Positions 19,905 to 28,527 of a DNA stretch of 64,000 nt are shown piece after piece. A model generated the notes under the pieces. The model did not search any database. It was not told the DNA's origin and saw only the letters and a list, made by a program, of their open reading frames with translations. The first letter of the stretch is position 1. Every line of letters starts with the position of its first letter. A program made the position numbers and the translations under genes. Source of the DNA: Campylobacter concisus (GTDB lineage: Bacteria > Campylobacterota > Campylobacteria > Campylobacterales > Campylobacteraceae); contig NZ_PPCE01000004.1 in NCBI RefSeq assembly GCF_002913715.1, forward strand, positions 124,001 to 188,000, in the 5' to 3' direction.

Positions 19905-21362
19905 ATGCTTTTTAACTCTTATGAATTTATATTTTTATTCTTGCCATTTACATTTTTTATATACTTTTATCTAAATAAAAAGCGCCTTACAGAATTGGCA
20001 AAAGGCTTTTTGGTTCTGTCATCTCTCTTTTTTTACAGCTGGTGGAACGTCATTTATCTACCGCTAATCTTAGGCTCCATGTTGTTTAACTACTGCTTTG
20101 GAGTGAAGCTAAACAAAGAAGATAGTAAAATTTCTAAAAAATTTATTCTTATACTAGGTATTGTGGCAAATTTAATGCTACTTGGATATTTTAAATATTC
20201 GGACTTCTTTATAAGCAATGTAAATTTTATCTTTAACACTCATATACCTCATTTAAATTTACTTTTACCTCTTGCGATCTCGTTTTTTACTTTTCAGCAA
20301 ATAGCCTATTTAGTCGATAGTGCTATGGGGGGGGGTACGAGGCAGTATGACTTTTTAAACTACTGCTTATTTGTTACCTTTTTTCCGCAGCTAATCGCTG
20401 GTCCGATCGTGCATCACAAAGAGATGATGCCGCAGTTTGCAAATGCTAGAAATAAAATAATTAATTATAAAAATATAGCACTTGGACTATTTATATTTTC
20501 AATAGGCCTTTTTAAAAAGGTAGTTATCGCTGATACTTTTGCTGTTTGGGTAACAAATGGTTTTGACAAGGCGAATGTTTTAAATTTATTTGAAGCATGG
20601 GCAACCAGCCTAAGCTATACATTTCAGCTATACTTTGACTTTAGCGGGTACTGCGATATGGCTATAGGCGCGGCGCTTCTTTTTAATATAAAGCTTCCAA
20701 TAAATTTTAACTCACCTTATAAAGCCTTAAATATCCAGGATTTTTGGCACAGGTGGCATATAACATTAAGTAGATTCTTGAGAGACTATATTTATATCCC
20801 GCTAGGAGGTAATCGAAGAGGAAAATTTCGAACTTATATAAATTTAATGACGACTTTTATAATAGGCGGCATTTGGCACGGTGCGGGTTGGACATTTGTA
20901 TTTTGGGGATTTTTGCATGGCGTTGCCTTGGTTATTCATAGAATTTGGAGCGAGCTGGGCTTTAAACTAAATAAATTCGTAGCTTGGTTTATAACCTTTA
21001 ACTTCGTAAATATCGCATGGGTCTTTTTTAGAGCCAAGGACTGGGACGACGCTTTAAAGGTACTAAAAGGGATGTTTGGGCTTAGTGGAATAGTTTTGCC
21101 AAATTTTCTAGCAGCAAAGCTTGAGTTTTTATCTAAATATGGAATTAGTTTTAATGGCTTTATAGAAAGAATCGGGGATAAAAGCACATTTTTATTTATT
21201 TTATTTGGTTTTATTTTGGCTTTAGCCTTTAAAAACCTTACAGAAAAGATGGCTAATTTTAAACCAAATTACCTGAAAATAATTAATCTCATAGTTATCC
21301 TACTGCTATCATTTTACTCAATGATAGCAGTAAAAACAGAATTTCTATACTTTAATTTTTAG
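19905..21362 (+). CDS. MBOAT-family O-acyltransferase (AlgI/PatA-like), phase-variable
   Basis: A 485-residue multi-pass inner-membrane protein of the membrane-bound O-acyltransferase family, which moves acyl groups across the membrane onto extracytoplasmic polymers. Family hallmarks are SFFTFQQIAYLVD, FFPQLIAGPIVHHKEMM, DFWHRWHITLSRFLRDYIYI and the active-site region GGIWHGAGWTFVFWGFLHG with His 325 and His 338. The target may be peptidoglycan, lipooligosaccharide or capsule; the gene alone cannot tell. An SGNH-type partner follows nine bases later. A run of nine G at 20327-20335 encodes Met141-Gly-Gly-Gly; gain or loss of one G stops translation within about ten codons, so expression can switch. 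Here it is in frame (ON). Confidence 0.88.
   Translation: MLFNSYEFIFLFLPFTFFIYFYLNKKRLTELAKGFLVLSSLFFYSWWNVIYLPLILGSMLFNYCFGVKLNKEDSKISKKFILILGIVANLMLLGYFKYSDFFISNVNFIFNTHIPHLNLLLPLAISFFTFQQIAYLVDSAMGGGTRQYDFLNYCLFVTFFPQLIAGPIVHHKEMMPQFANARNKIINYKNIALGLFIFSIGLFKKVVIADTFAVWVTNGFDKANVLNLFEAWATSLSYTFQLYFDFSGYCDMAIGAALLFNIKLPINFNSPYKALNIQDFWHRWHITLSRFLRDYIYIPLGGNRRGKFRTYINLMTTFIIGGIWHGAGWTFVFWGFLHGVALVIHRIWSELGFKLNKFVAWFITFNFVNIAWVFFRAKDWDDALKVLKGMFGLSGIVLPNFLAAKLEFLSKYGISFNGFIERIGDKSTFLFILFGFILALAFKNLTEKMANFKPNYLKIINLIVILLLSFYSMIAVKTEFLYFNF
20327..20335 (+). repeat. G9 homopolymeric tract (contingency locus)
   Basis: Nine consecutive G inside the acyltransferase coding sequence, the only G or C run of this length I found in the window. 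With ten G the frame reads GGG TAC GAG GCA GTA TGA; with eight it reads GTA CGA GGC AGT ATG ACT TTT TAA. Both truncate the protein near residue 150. Confidence 0.9.
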
Positions 21363-21370
21363 GATTTCAA

Positions 21371-22552
21371 ATGCTGACAAATAAAAAACTTTCAATAATC
21401 ATATTTTTTGTGTATCTTTTTGCTTTTTTCTTGGTATCAATACCTTCTCTTTTTATTTACAAGCTCTTACATAAAGCCAAGGAAAATACCACAATAGAAA
21501 AAATTGTAAAATTTCAGCTAGAAAAAGATGCTGTATATAACCCTTTAGAATTCAATGCACTTCAGTATAAATTAGAATTAATAAAAAATAAAAAACCAGA
21601 GGTTATAGCGTTAGGATCATCAAGGGTTATGCAATTTAGAGAAGAAAATTTTAATACAAATTTTATAACAGCTGGTGGTGCGATGAATTTTTTAAATGAA
21701 GGATACTCTTTCTTAAAAGAAATGACAAAATATCATAAACCTAGACTCATAATCTTAGGCCTAGATTTTTGGTGGTTTAATGAGAATTATTATCAGCCTA
21801 GTCTAGTCAATAATTTAGAAGAAAAAAGCACTAATATAAAAGATAAAATAAATAAAATTTTATCTGATATTATAAAAAATGAAATAGACTTTAAAATTTT
21901 TAAATACATTTCAAGAGACAAGAATGATATAACAAATTATCAAAATATAGGAATAAGGTCATTGGAATACTCAAATGGTTTTAGAAAAGATGGCTCATAT
22001 CAATACTCTCAATTTATTTTAGGTGACAAAGAAAATAGCGACATAAGTTTTTCAAATACTTTTAATAGAATAGATAATGGCAATAGGAGATTTGAATATG
22101 CCAATCACATCTCTAAAGAAAGAGTTGAAATTTTCAATAAGATTATAAAATTTGCAAAAGATAATGACATAAAATTAATACTCTTTATACCGCCCTTAGC
22201 AAATGAAGTTGTTGAGAAAATGGATAGCCTTGGCAATAAGTATAATTACATAAATGAATTTAGAAATTTAATAAATAATACTGGCATAGAACATTATGAT
22301 TTTCATGATATGAGAAATTATTATAAGGATAGTTGTGAATTTATTGATGGCTTTCATGCTGGAGATGTAGCATATCAAAGAATATTAGCAAAAATGCATG
22401 ACAGCAATTCGAGCATATCAAAATATTTAAATATAGATTTAATAAGAAAATCTATAGATGATAACAAAGGTAAAACCTTAACTATTTTTGATAAGACAAA
22501 ATACAAAATATATAAAGAAAGAGATTTTTTAGAGTTGGGGTGTGTAAAATAA
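21371..22552 (+). CDS. SGNH/AlgX-like partner of the MBOAT acyltransferase
   Basis: A 393-residue protein with one N-terminal membrane segment (about 8-31), the rest probably periplasmic. VIALGSSRVMQF (Ser 83 or 84) fits the nucleophile block and FIDGFHAGD (Asp 326, His 329) the Asp-x-x-His block of SGNH acyltransferases and esterases such as AlgJ/AlgX, DltD and PatB, which accept the acyl group from an MBOAT protein. The gene pair argues for that role. Codon use is markedly more AT-rich than its neighbours (many AAT, ATA, AAA), which suggests transfer or fast divergence. The specific substrate is unknown. Confidence 0.7.
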   Translation: MLTNKKLSIIIFFVYLFAFFLVSIPSLFIYKLLHKAKENTTIEKIVKFQLEKDAVYNPLEFNALQYKLELIKNKKPEVIALGSSRVMQFREENFNTNFITAGGAMNFLNEGYSFLKEMTKYHKPRLIILGLDFWWFNENYYQPSLVNNLEEKSTNIKDKINKILSDIIKNEIDFKIFKYISRDKNDITNYQNIGIRSLEYSNGFRKDGSYQYSQFILGDKENSDISFSNTFNRIDNGNRRFEYANHISKERVEIFNKIIKFAKDNDIKLILFIPPLANEVVEKMDSLGNKYNYINEFRNLINNTGIEHYDFHDMRNYYKDSCEFIDGFHAGDVAYQRILAKMHDSNSSISKYLNIDLIRKSIDDNKGKTLTIFDKTKYKIYKERDFLELGCVK

Positions 22553-22650
22553 AATTTACACGCTAGATTATATTACCAGCATATAATGCTATCAATTAAA
22601 AAAATATTTATAACTACTTTTAACAAATTTATTTAAAAGCCAAGATTTTA

Positions 22651-22656
22651 TATAAT
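22651..22656 (+). promoter_or_regulatory. ispG promoter -10 box
   Basis: TATAAT within GATTTTATATAATCCCC, 27 bases upstream of the ispG TTG start. Confidence 0.55.
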
Positions 22657-22683
22657 CCCCAATAAAAATTTAAAGGCAAAATT

Positions 22684-23742
22684 TTGCAACGATACCCAAC
22701 AAAACAGATAAAAATTCGCAATGTTTTAATAGGCGGTGACGCACCAATATCCGTGCAATCAATGACATTTTCAAAGACAAAAGACGTAAAAGGCACGCTT
22801 GAGCAGATACAAAGGCTATATTTTGCCGGCTGTGATATCGTGCGCTGCGCAGTTTTTGATAAAGAAGACGCCAGCGCGCTAAAACAGATCGTTGCGGGCT
22901 CACCTATTCCAGTCGTTGCAGACATTCACTTTAACCACACCTATGCGCTCATCGTTAGCGAATTTGTCGATGCTATCCGCATAAATCCCGGCAACATCGG
23001 CTCAGCCAAAAACATAAAAGCGGTCGTTGATGCCTGCAAGCAGCGAAATTTACCTATCCGCATAGGCGTAAATTCTGGCTCGCTTGAAAAGCAGTTTGAG
23101 GATCGCTACGGCCGCACTGTGGAGGCGATGGTGGAGAGTGCGATGTATAACATCAAGCTTCTTGAGGATTTTGACTTTACAGACATTAAAATTTCACTTA
23201 AATCAAGCGACGTAGAGCGCACGATGCAAGCTTATAGAGCGCTTCGCCCAAAGACAAACTACCCATTTCATCTAGGCGTAACAGAGGCAGGTACCACTTT
23301 TCACGCGACTATCAAGTCCGCGATCGCTCTTGGTGGGCTTTTGCTTGAAGGCATCGGCGATACGATGAGAGTTAGCATAACAGGTGAGTTAGAAGAGGAG
23401 ATCAAGGTCGCAAAGGCGATCTTAAAAGATAGTGGCCGTCAAAAAGAGGGGTTAAACATCATCTCATGCCCAACTTGTGGGCGTTTGCAAGCTGATCTAA
23501 TGGCAGCAGTAAAGCTCGTAGAAGAAAAAACAAAAGGTATAAAAGAGCCGCTAAACGTTTCAGTCATGGGCTGTGTGGTAAATGCCATAGGTGAGGCAAA
23601 AGGTGCAGATGTTGCCATAGCATTTGGAAAAGGAAATGGGATGATAATGCGTCATGGCGAAGTGGTCGCAAGGCTGCCTGAGAGCGAGCTTGTAGATAGA
23701 TTTTTACAAGAGATCGACGATGAGATAAAAAGTAGAGACTAA
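22684..23742 (+). CDS. ispG: 4-hydroxy-3-methylbut-2-enyl diphosphate synthase
   Basis: A 352-residue iron-sulfur enzyme of the MEP isoprenoid pathway that reduces MEcPP to HMBPP. The TIM-barrel part starts [20 protein letters not shown] and includes [16 protein letters not shown] and [13 protein letters not shown]; the C-terminal domain carries the [4Fe-4S] ligands in [13 protein letters not shown] and [12 protein letters not shown]. The start is TTG at 22684, with AAAGG seven bases upstream and no better in-frame codon. The isoprenoids it supplies also feed UppS encoded at 39122. dnaB follows after ten bases. Confidence 0.96.
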   Translation: MQRYPTKQIKIRNVLIGGDAPISVQSMTFSKTKDVKGTLEQIQRLYFAGCDIVRCAVFDKEDASALKQIVAGSPIPVVADIHFNHTYALIVSEFVDAIRINPGNIGSAKNIKAVVDACKQRNLPIRIGVNSGSLEKQFEDRYGRTVEAMVESAMYNIKLLEDFDFTDIKISLKSSDVERTMQAYRALRPKTNYPFHLGVTEAGTTFHATIKSAIALGGLLLEGIGDTMRVSITGELEEEIKVAKAILKDSGRQKEGLNIISCPTCGRLQADLMAAVKLVEEKTKGIKEPLNVSVMGCVVNAIGEAKGADVAIAFGKGNGMIMRHGEVVARLPESELVDRFLQEIDDEIKSRD

Positions 23743-23752
23743 AGGAAAAGTT

Positions 23753-25165
23753 GTGGCAAAGCAAAGAGTTAACGAGATAGAATTTACCAACCTTTACGAC
23801 ATTGATATGGAGCGAGCTATACTAAGCTCCATTTTGCAAAACAACGATATTTTAGGTGAAATTTTTGACATTATTAAGGCAAAGGATTTTTATCTAAAAG
23901 GGCATTCGCAAATATATGATGCAATGGTGGCATGCCTAAATAGCGATGATCCTATAACTATGCCATTTTTAAAAAATAGACTTGGCGAAAAATACGACGA
24001 AGAGCTAATACTAGATATTTTGGGCACAAATTCCCTAATAGACATTCAAAAATATGCAAATGAACTAAGAGAAAAATCTATAAAAAGAAGTCTTGTAAAA
24101 ATAGCTCACAATATACCAAGCAAAGTAAATGAAGATAAGCCAAGCCGCGATATGGTCGATGATCTTAGCCAGGAATTTTACTCTTTGATAGAAGGTGGAA
24201 GCACTGGAGTTATAAAAGAAGGCAAAGAGATCATCATGAAAATGATGGATCATATTAATGCTCAAGCTTTACTTGGCGAAAAAGATATTGTTGGACTTGA
24301 TACTGGATTTAAAAAGCTAAATGAGATGATAAAAGGCTTTAAAAATGGTGACCTCATCATCGTCGCAGCTCGTCCAGGCATGGGAAAAACGACACTTTGT
24401 TTAAATTTTATGAGTCAGGTTTTAAAAAATAATGCCGGAGTTGTTTTCTTCTCGCTCGAGATGCCAGCTGAGCAAATAATGATGAGAATGCTAGCAAGCA
24501 AGACCTCTATCCCACTTCAAGACATAATGACCGCAAAGATGGATGATGAAGCGTTGGCTAGATTTAGCGATGCTTGCGATGAGTTTGCTGCTAGCAAGCT
24601 TTTTGTACATGATAGCGGCTATGTAAACATCCATCAAGTAAGAACGCAAATGCGAAAACTAAAGGCTATGCATCCTGAAATTTCACTTTGCGTGATCGAC
24701 TACATCGGTCTTATGATGAGTACAAATAACTACGCTGATCGTCACGTCCAAATAGCTGAAATTTCTCGCGGATTAAAGCTTTTAGCACGTGAGCTAGATA
24801 TGCCAATCATCGCCCTTTCTCAGCTAAACAGAAGCCTAGAATCTCGCGCAAACAAGCGCCCTATGCTAAGCGATCTAAGAGAGTCAGGCGCGATCGAGCA
24901 AGATGCTGACATCATTCTTTTTGTTTATAGAGATGAGTTTTATCTAGAACAAGAAGAAAAAGAGAAAGAAAAACGCGCAAGTGCCGAGGGCAAAAAGTAC
25001 AAGAGCGATCACGTCTTTAATAAGCTTCAAGAAAAGGCCGAGATCATCGTTGGCAAAAACAGAAATGGCGAAACTGGCTCAGTTGATGTGCTCTTTCAAA
25101 AGCAACACTCAAGGTTTGAAGATATGTCTGCAATGCCAGTATCTGATGTTTCATTTGAAGGCTGA
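23753..25165 (+). CDS. dnaB: Replicative DNA helicase DnaB
   Basis: A 470-residue hexameric fork helicase. The N-terminal domain (ERAILSSILQNNDILGEIFD) is followed by a RecA-type core with Walker A ARPGMGKTT (near 203-211), EMPAEQIMMRML, Walker B SLCVIDYIGLMM, the arginine-finger region SDLRESGAIEQDADIILFVY and C-terminal KNRNGETGSVDVLFQKQHSRF. Length is normal. The GTG start at 23753 has AAAGGAAAA upstream. comEC begins on its stop codon (TGATG), so helicase and DNA-uptake genes are translationally coupled. Confidence 0.97.
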   Translation: MAKQRVNEIEFTNLYDIDMERAILSSILQNNDILGEIFDIIKAKDFYLKGHSQIYDAMVACLNSDDPITMPFLKNRLGEKYDEELILDILGTNSLIDIQKYANELREKSIKRSLVKIAHNIPSKVNEDKPSRDMVDDLSQEFYSLIEGGSTGVIKEGKEIIMKMMDHINAQALLGEKDIVGLDTGFKKLNEMIKGFKNGDLIIVAARPGMGKTTLCLNFMSQVLKNNAGVVFFSLEMPAEQIMMRMLASKTSIPLQDIMTAKMDDEALARFSDACDEFAASKLFVHDSGYVNIHQVRTQMRKLKAMHPEISLCVIDYIGLMMSTNNYADRHVQIAEISRGLKLLARELDMPIIALSQLNRSLESRANKRPMLSDLRESGAIEQDADIILFVYRDEFYLEQEEKEKEKRASAEGKKYKSDHVFNKLQEKAEIIVGKNRNGETGSVDVLFQKQHSRFEDMSAMPVSDVSFEG

Positions 25166-26439
25166 TGCGTTTTAAAGCTTTAAAAAATAGAGAAATTTTT
25201 ACTATATTTTGTCTGTTTTGCCTTTGTATTTTTTCTATAAATTTAGCTATTAGCTATCATAAATATCAAATTTTTATGGACAAAGGTGAACAAGAGCTAA
25301 CAGCAACCGTGATTTCTAGCTACGAAAAGCTTGGCGATGACGGTAAGAAAAGGCAAATTTTAAAGCTTAAGACTGATGAGTTTTCATTTTATACGCTTGG
25401 AGCAAAGACGGATGACTTTAAAGCTGGAGATAATATATTTCTAAGCGTCATAAATTTAGACGTTAGTTTTAAAGACTATCTTGCTTCCTCCTTTTACATG
25501 CCTAGCTTTTCACGCGAAAAACTGCCACAAAAAGCCACGCTAAATATCAACCAAAAACTACAATCACTAATCTACGCCCAGCATGAAAATAGCAAAATTT
25601 CACAGCTCTACTCGGCTCTATTTTTAGGCACAAGTATTGATGCAAAGTTAAGAGATGACGTCTCGCACCTTGGTATAGCGCATCTTATAGCCATAAGTGG
25701 CTATCATTTAGGTTTTATAAGCGCAGTTATATTTTTTGTATTTAGGCCGCTTTTAAAATTTTTATATGCGAGGTTTTTACCTTTTAGAAACTACAACTTT
25801 GATCTAGCCATTATCGTTTTTATAATCTTGTCATTTTACTTTTTTATAATAGGCTTTATACCAAGCTTTTTGCGAGCGTTCTTAATGAGCATTTTAGGAT
25901 TTTATTGCGCGTTAAAAGGCGTTAAAATTTTAAACTTCAAGACACTTTTTATAGTAGCGCTTGTTAGCATATCGCTCTTTCCGCAGCTACTTTTTAGCGT
26001 AGGTTTTTACTTTTCACTCATGGGCGTTTTTTATATATTTTTATACTTTAAACACCTAAAAGATAAATTTTCGCCCTTCGTTCATCTTATACTTTTAAAT
26101 TTATATGTTTGCTTTGCAATGGAAATTTGCGTGCTTTATTTCTTTCCGCTCATTAGCTTACAGCAGCTTAGCGTCCTTGCTATCAACTACATCTTTAGCG
26201 TTTTTTATCCATTAAGTGCTGCGCTTCATATCGCTTCATATGGCAATATTTTTGATGGATTGCTAAATAATGTTTTAAATTTTAGACTAAGCTCGACTAA
26301 AATTTTTGTGCCAGCCATTATTTTTATCTTTTATAATATCGCTTCACTTCTAGCTATAAAATTTAGATCCATATTCTACATTTTGCCACTGCTTGGGCTT
26401 TTATGCTTTGCTATTGCTAGCTATAAAATTTACGCCTAA
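25165..26439 (+). CDS. comEC: ComEC/Rec2-type competence membrane protein
   Basis: A 424-residue inner-membrane protein forming the DNA-uptake channel in natural transformation. After an N-terminal membrane segment and a soluble part comes the ComEC core with LFLGTSIDAKLRDDVSHLG and GIAHLIAISGYHLGFIS, then several membrane helices. The C-terminal metallo-beta-lactamase-like domain of long ComEC proteins is absent; the short form is usual in Campylobacter and Helicobacter. Start and dnaB stop overlap. It ends convergently with the EamA transporter gene, overlapping it by four bases. A ComEA-like gene is at 42697-43143. Confidence 0.9.
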   Translation: MRFKALKNREIFTIFCLFCLCIFSINLAISYHKYQIFMDKGEQELTATVISSYEKLGDDGKKRQILKLKTDEFSFYTLGAKTDDFKAGDNIFLSVINLDVSFKDYLASSFYMPSFSREKLPQKATLNINQKLQSLIYAQHENSKISQLYSALFLGTSIDAKLRDDVSHLGIAHLIAISGYHLGFISAVIFFVFRPLLKFLYARFLPFRNYNFDLAIIVFIILSFYFFIIGFIPSFLRAFLMSILGFYCALKGVKILNFKTLFIVALVSISLFPQLLFSVGFYFSLMGVFYIFLYFKHLKDKFSPFVHLILLNLYVCFAMEICVLYFFPLISLQQLSVLAINYIFSVFYPLSAALHIASYGNIFDGLLNNVLNFRLSSTKIFVPAIIFIFYNIASLLAIKFRSIFYILPLLGLLCFAIASYKIYA

Positions 26440-27299
26440 GCGATCTTCGTACCATAAAATTTCATTATCTTGTTATGAATTATCAAAGATATATACATTA
26501 TAACAGCGCCTAAAATTAGCCTAGTTAAGTCTGTGTCCTTTTGCCAAAAGACTAAATTTACGATGATAGCAGCTGGAATGAGAGCGTTATTCATAATGGC
26601 AAGCACGCCACTATCGACTTCGCAAGCGCCTTTGTTCCACATAAAATACCCTAGCCCACTAGCGACCACTCCAAGCCAGAGAAGCACTAAAATTTGCGTT
26701 AAAGTAAGAGAAAATTTGGCTGGATTGCCAAGAGTAAGAAGTGCAACGACAGCTACAAAAAATGCACCAAAATGAAAGTAGCCAAAGACATTTTTTTGGT
26801 CCACGTCAAATTTTTCTAAAAGTGCTTTATATGCACTCTGCCCTGCTCCAAAGCAGATATTTGCCGCTTGCACTAGCAAAAAACCCTTTAATACACCATC
26901 GTTTATAGCGCCATATTTTATAACCAAAGCTCCAAAAACCGCAACGCCAACACTAAATAGATAAAGTGGTCTAAATTTAAAGCTAAATGCGTCGTAGATG
27001 AGCGTCACATAAAACGGCGTAAAAATGGTAAAAAGTGCGACTTCTGGCACACTTAGATACAAAAATGAGTTGTAATAAAATAGATACATAAGTCCTATTT
27101 GCACCGCTCCGATCGCCATGATGCCAAATGCTAGTTTTGGGCTGATGCCACGAAATTTTGTAAATGGCAAAAAGACTAAGCTCGCAAGCGTAACCCGAAT
27201 AAAAACAGCCAAATAGCTATCAACCTTGCCAGCTAAAAACTCACCTATCAAACTAAAGCTAAACGCCCACAAAATGGTTACAAAGATCAGTTTATTCAA
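26436..27299 (-). CDS. EamA/DMT-family transporter
   Basis: A 287-residue inner-membrane protein with about ten hydrophobic segments in two EamA repeats, the drug/metabolite transporter architecture. Typical pieces are YLAVFIRVTLASLVFLPF and GLGYFMWNKGACEVDSGVLA (the second repeat's conserved GLGY-W-KG region). Members export amino acids, metabolites or drugs; the substrate is not determinable. The TTG start at 27299 lies within the end of the second TolC-like gene (eight-base overlap) and follows GAGGTG, so this is the last gene of the efflux operon. Confidence 0.85.
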   Translation of the reverse strand: MNKLIFVTILWAFSFSLIGEFLAGKVDSYLAVFIRVTLASLVFLPFTKFRGISPKLAFGIMAIGAVQIGLMYLFYYNSFLYLSVPEVALFTIFTPFYVTLIYDAFSFKFRPLYLFSVGVAVFGALVIKYGAINDGVLKGFLLVQAANICFGAGQSAYKALLEKFDVDQKNVFGYFHFGAFFVAVVALLTLGNPAKFSLTLTQILVLLWLGVVASGLGYFMWNKGACEVDSGVLAIMNNALIPAAIIVNLVFWQKDTDLTRLILGAVIMYISLIIHNKIMKFYGTKIA

Positions 27300-28527
27300 T
27301 TATCACCTCATTTATTTTTCTTGCACATTCAAAAAAATACTCAAGCTTATTTAGCTCAAGTAAATCGCCATCGAGGATAAAATTTGCCCTATCGCTAAAA
27401 TTTTTCTCACTCACAAATAAAAATTCTTCATATTTTATCTCGCCATCAAGATAGCCATTTAGCAGATCAATAAAATCACTATCAAGCTTACCTTGCTTCA
27501 AATCTTGCAAATTTAACTTTGCATTTAAGCCTTTGATCGCGCTTTCTAGCTCTTTTAGGCGAGTGATTATCCTATTTTCCTCATCGCTTAGATCAAGTGC
27601 CGCCTTTTGCTCTTCAATGCGTTTAACTTGACTTTGCTTGCTAAGACTTAAGCTATCAGGTAGCTTCCACTCAAACTCCACTCTAGGCCTGTTCGCATCA
27701 GCGTAAGCGCCTATCATCTGTGAAGTCGTTCTTTCGCCTTTTTTAAAGCTGTTATTATTCACACTTTGCGTATCTTTTAAGTAAATTTTTGGAGCAAATT
27801 TACTCTTTTGCTTCTCATTTTCTTGCTCTTTTATAAATTTTTCTTGCTCCATCGCCCCAAGTTTTGCGTTTATATCATCTTTACTAAAATCAGGCATCAT
27901 TATCTTTGAGCCAGCGTTAAAGCTGATCTCACCATTTGAGAGCAAATTTATCCTTGAGTTTAGCTCAGCTAGCTTAAGTCCAAGCTCGTCTAGCTCGGCT
28001 CTTTTTTTATCAAGAGTAAAATTTATCGCATCAAATTCGCTCTTATCTATCTCGCCATACTCAAACCAAAACTCATTTTCAGCCGCAGCTTTTGCAAAAC
28101 TATCCATAAATTTTGTCTCTAAATTTATAAGCGAATTTAGTGCAACGGCATTAAAATAGACCTTTGCGACCTGAAAAGCAGTAAGATTCATCAGCTCTTC
28201 GTCTTTGTAAATTTTCTCCACGCCCTTGTGGTCTAAAATTTTATCAGCAGCCTCGCTCGCACCGCCATCAAAGATGAGATACTCGACCTTTGCGGTTATC
28301 GATCCAGCCTTTGTCATATACCCGCCCTTTAGCTCGTCAGGCACAAAGGTATATCTGCCATCAAGGGATAAATTTAGTTTGTTACTCTTGTTTTTATTTA
28401 TATATTCGTTTTTATTAAATTCTTTCAAACTCTCAAGCTTCGCACTTTGCGCCAGAGCGATGATCTCTAGTAAATTTCCAGCCCAAAGAGGCAAAGCAAA
28501 GAGCAAAACCGCCAAAATCTTCTTCAA
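27292..28527 (-). CDS. Second TolC-like outer-membrane protein
   Basis: A 411-residue protein with a signal peptide (MKKILAVLLFALPLWAG) and a mostly helical, charged chain typical of TolC-family outer-membrane efflux ducts. VEYLIFDGGASEAADKIL and FQVAKVYFNAVALNSLINLE align with the CmeD-like protein encoded four genes upstream (DFLLYDGGAREAR and FKAVNLYFNAAALENII), so the two are paralogues. Its start overlaps the end of the pump gene by four bases. Having a second duct gene in a cmeDEF-type operon is unusual; it may serve the same pump or the EamA neighbour. Confidence 0.75.
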   Translation of the reverse strand: MKKILAVLLFALPLWAGNLLEIIALAQSAKLESLKEFNKNEYINKNKSNKLNLSLDGRYTFVPDELKGGYMTKAGSITAKVEYLIFDGGASEAADKILDHKGVEKIYKDEELMNLTAFQVAKVYFNAVALNSLINLETKFMDSFAKAAAENEFWFEYGEIDKSEFDAINFTLDKKRAELDELGLKLAELNSRINLLSNGEISFNAGSKIMMPDFSKDDINAKLGAMEQEKFIKEQENEKQKSKFAPKIYLKDTQSVNNNSFKKGERTTSQMIGAYADANRPRVEFEWKLPDSLSLSKQSQVKRIEEQKAALDLSDEENRIITRLKELESAIKGLNAKLNLQDLKQGKLDSDFIDLLNGYLDGEIKYEEFLFVSEKNFSDRANFILDGDLLELNKLEYFFECARKINEVIIE

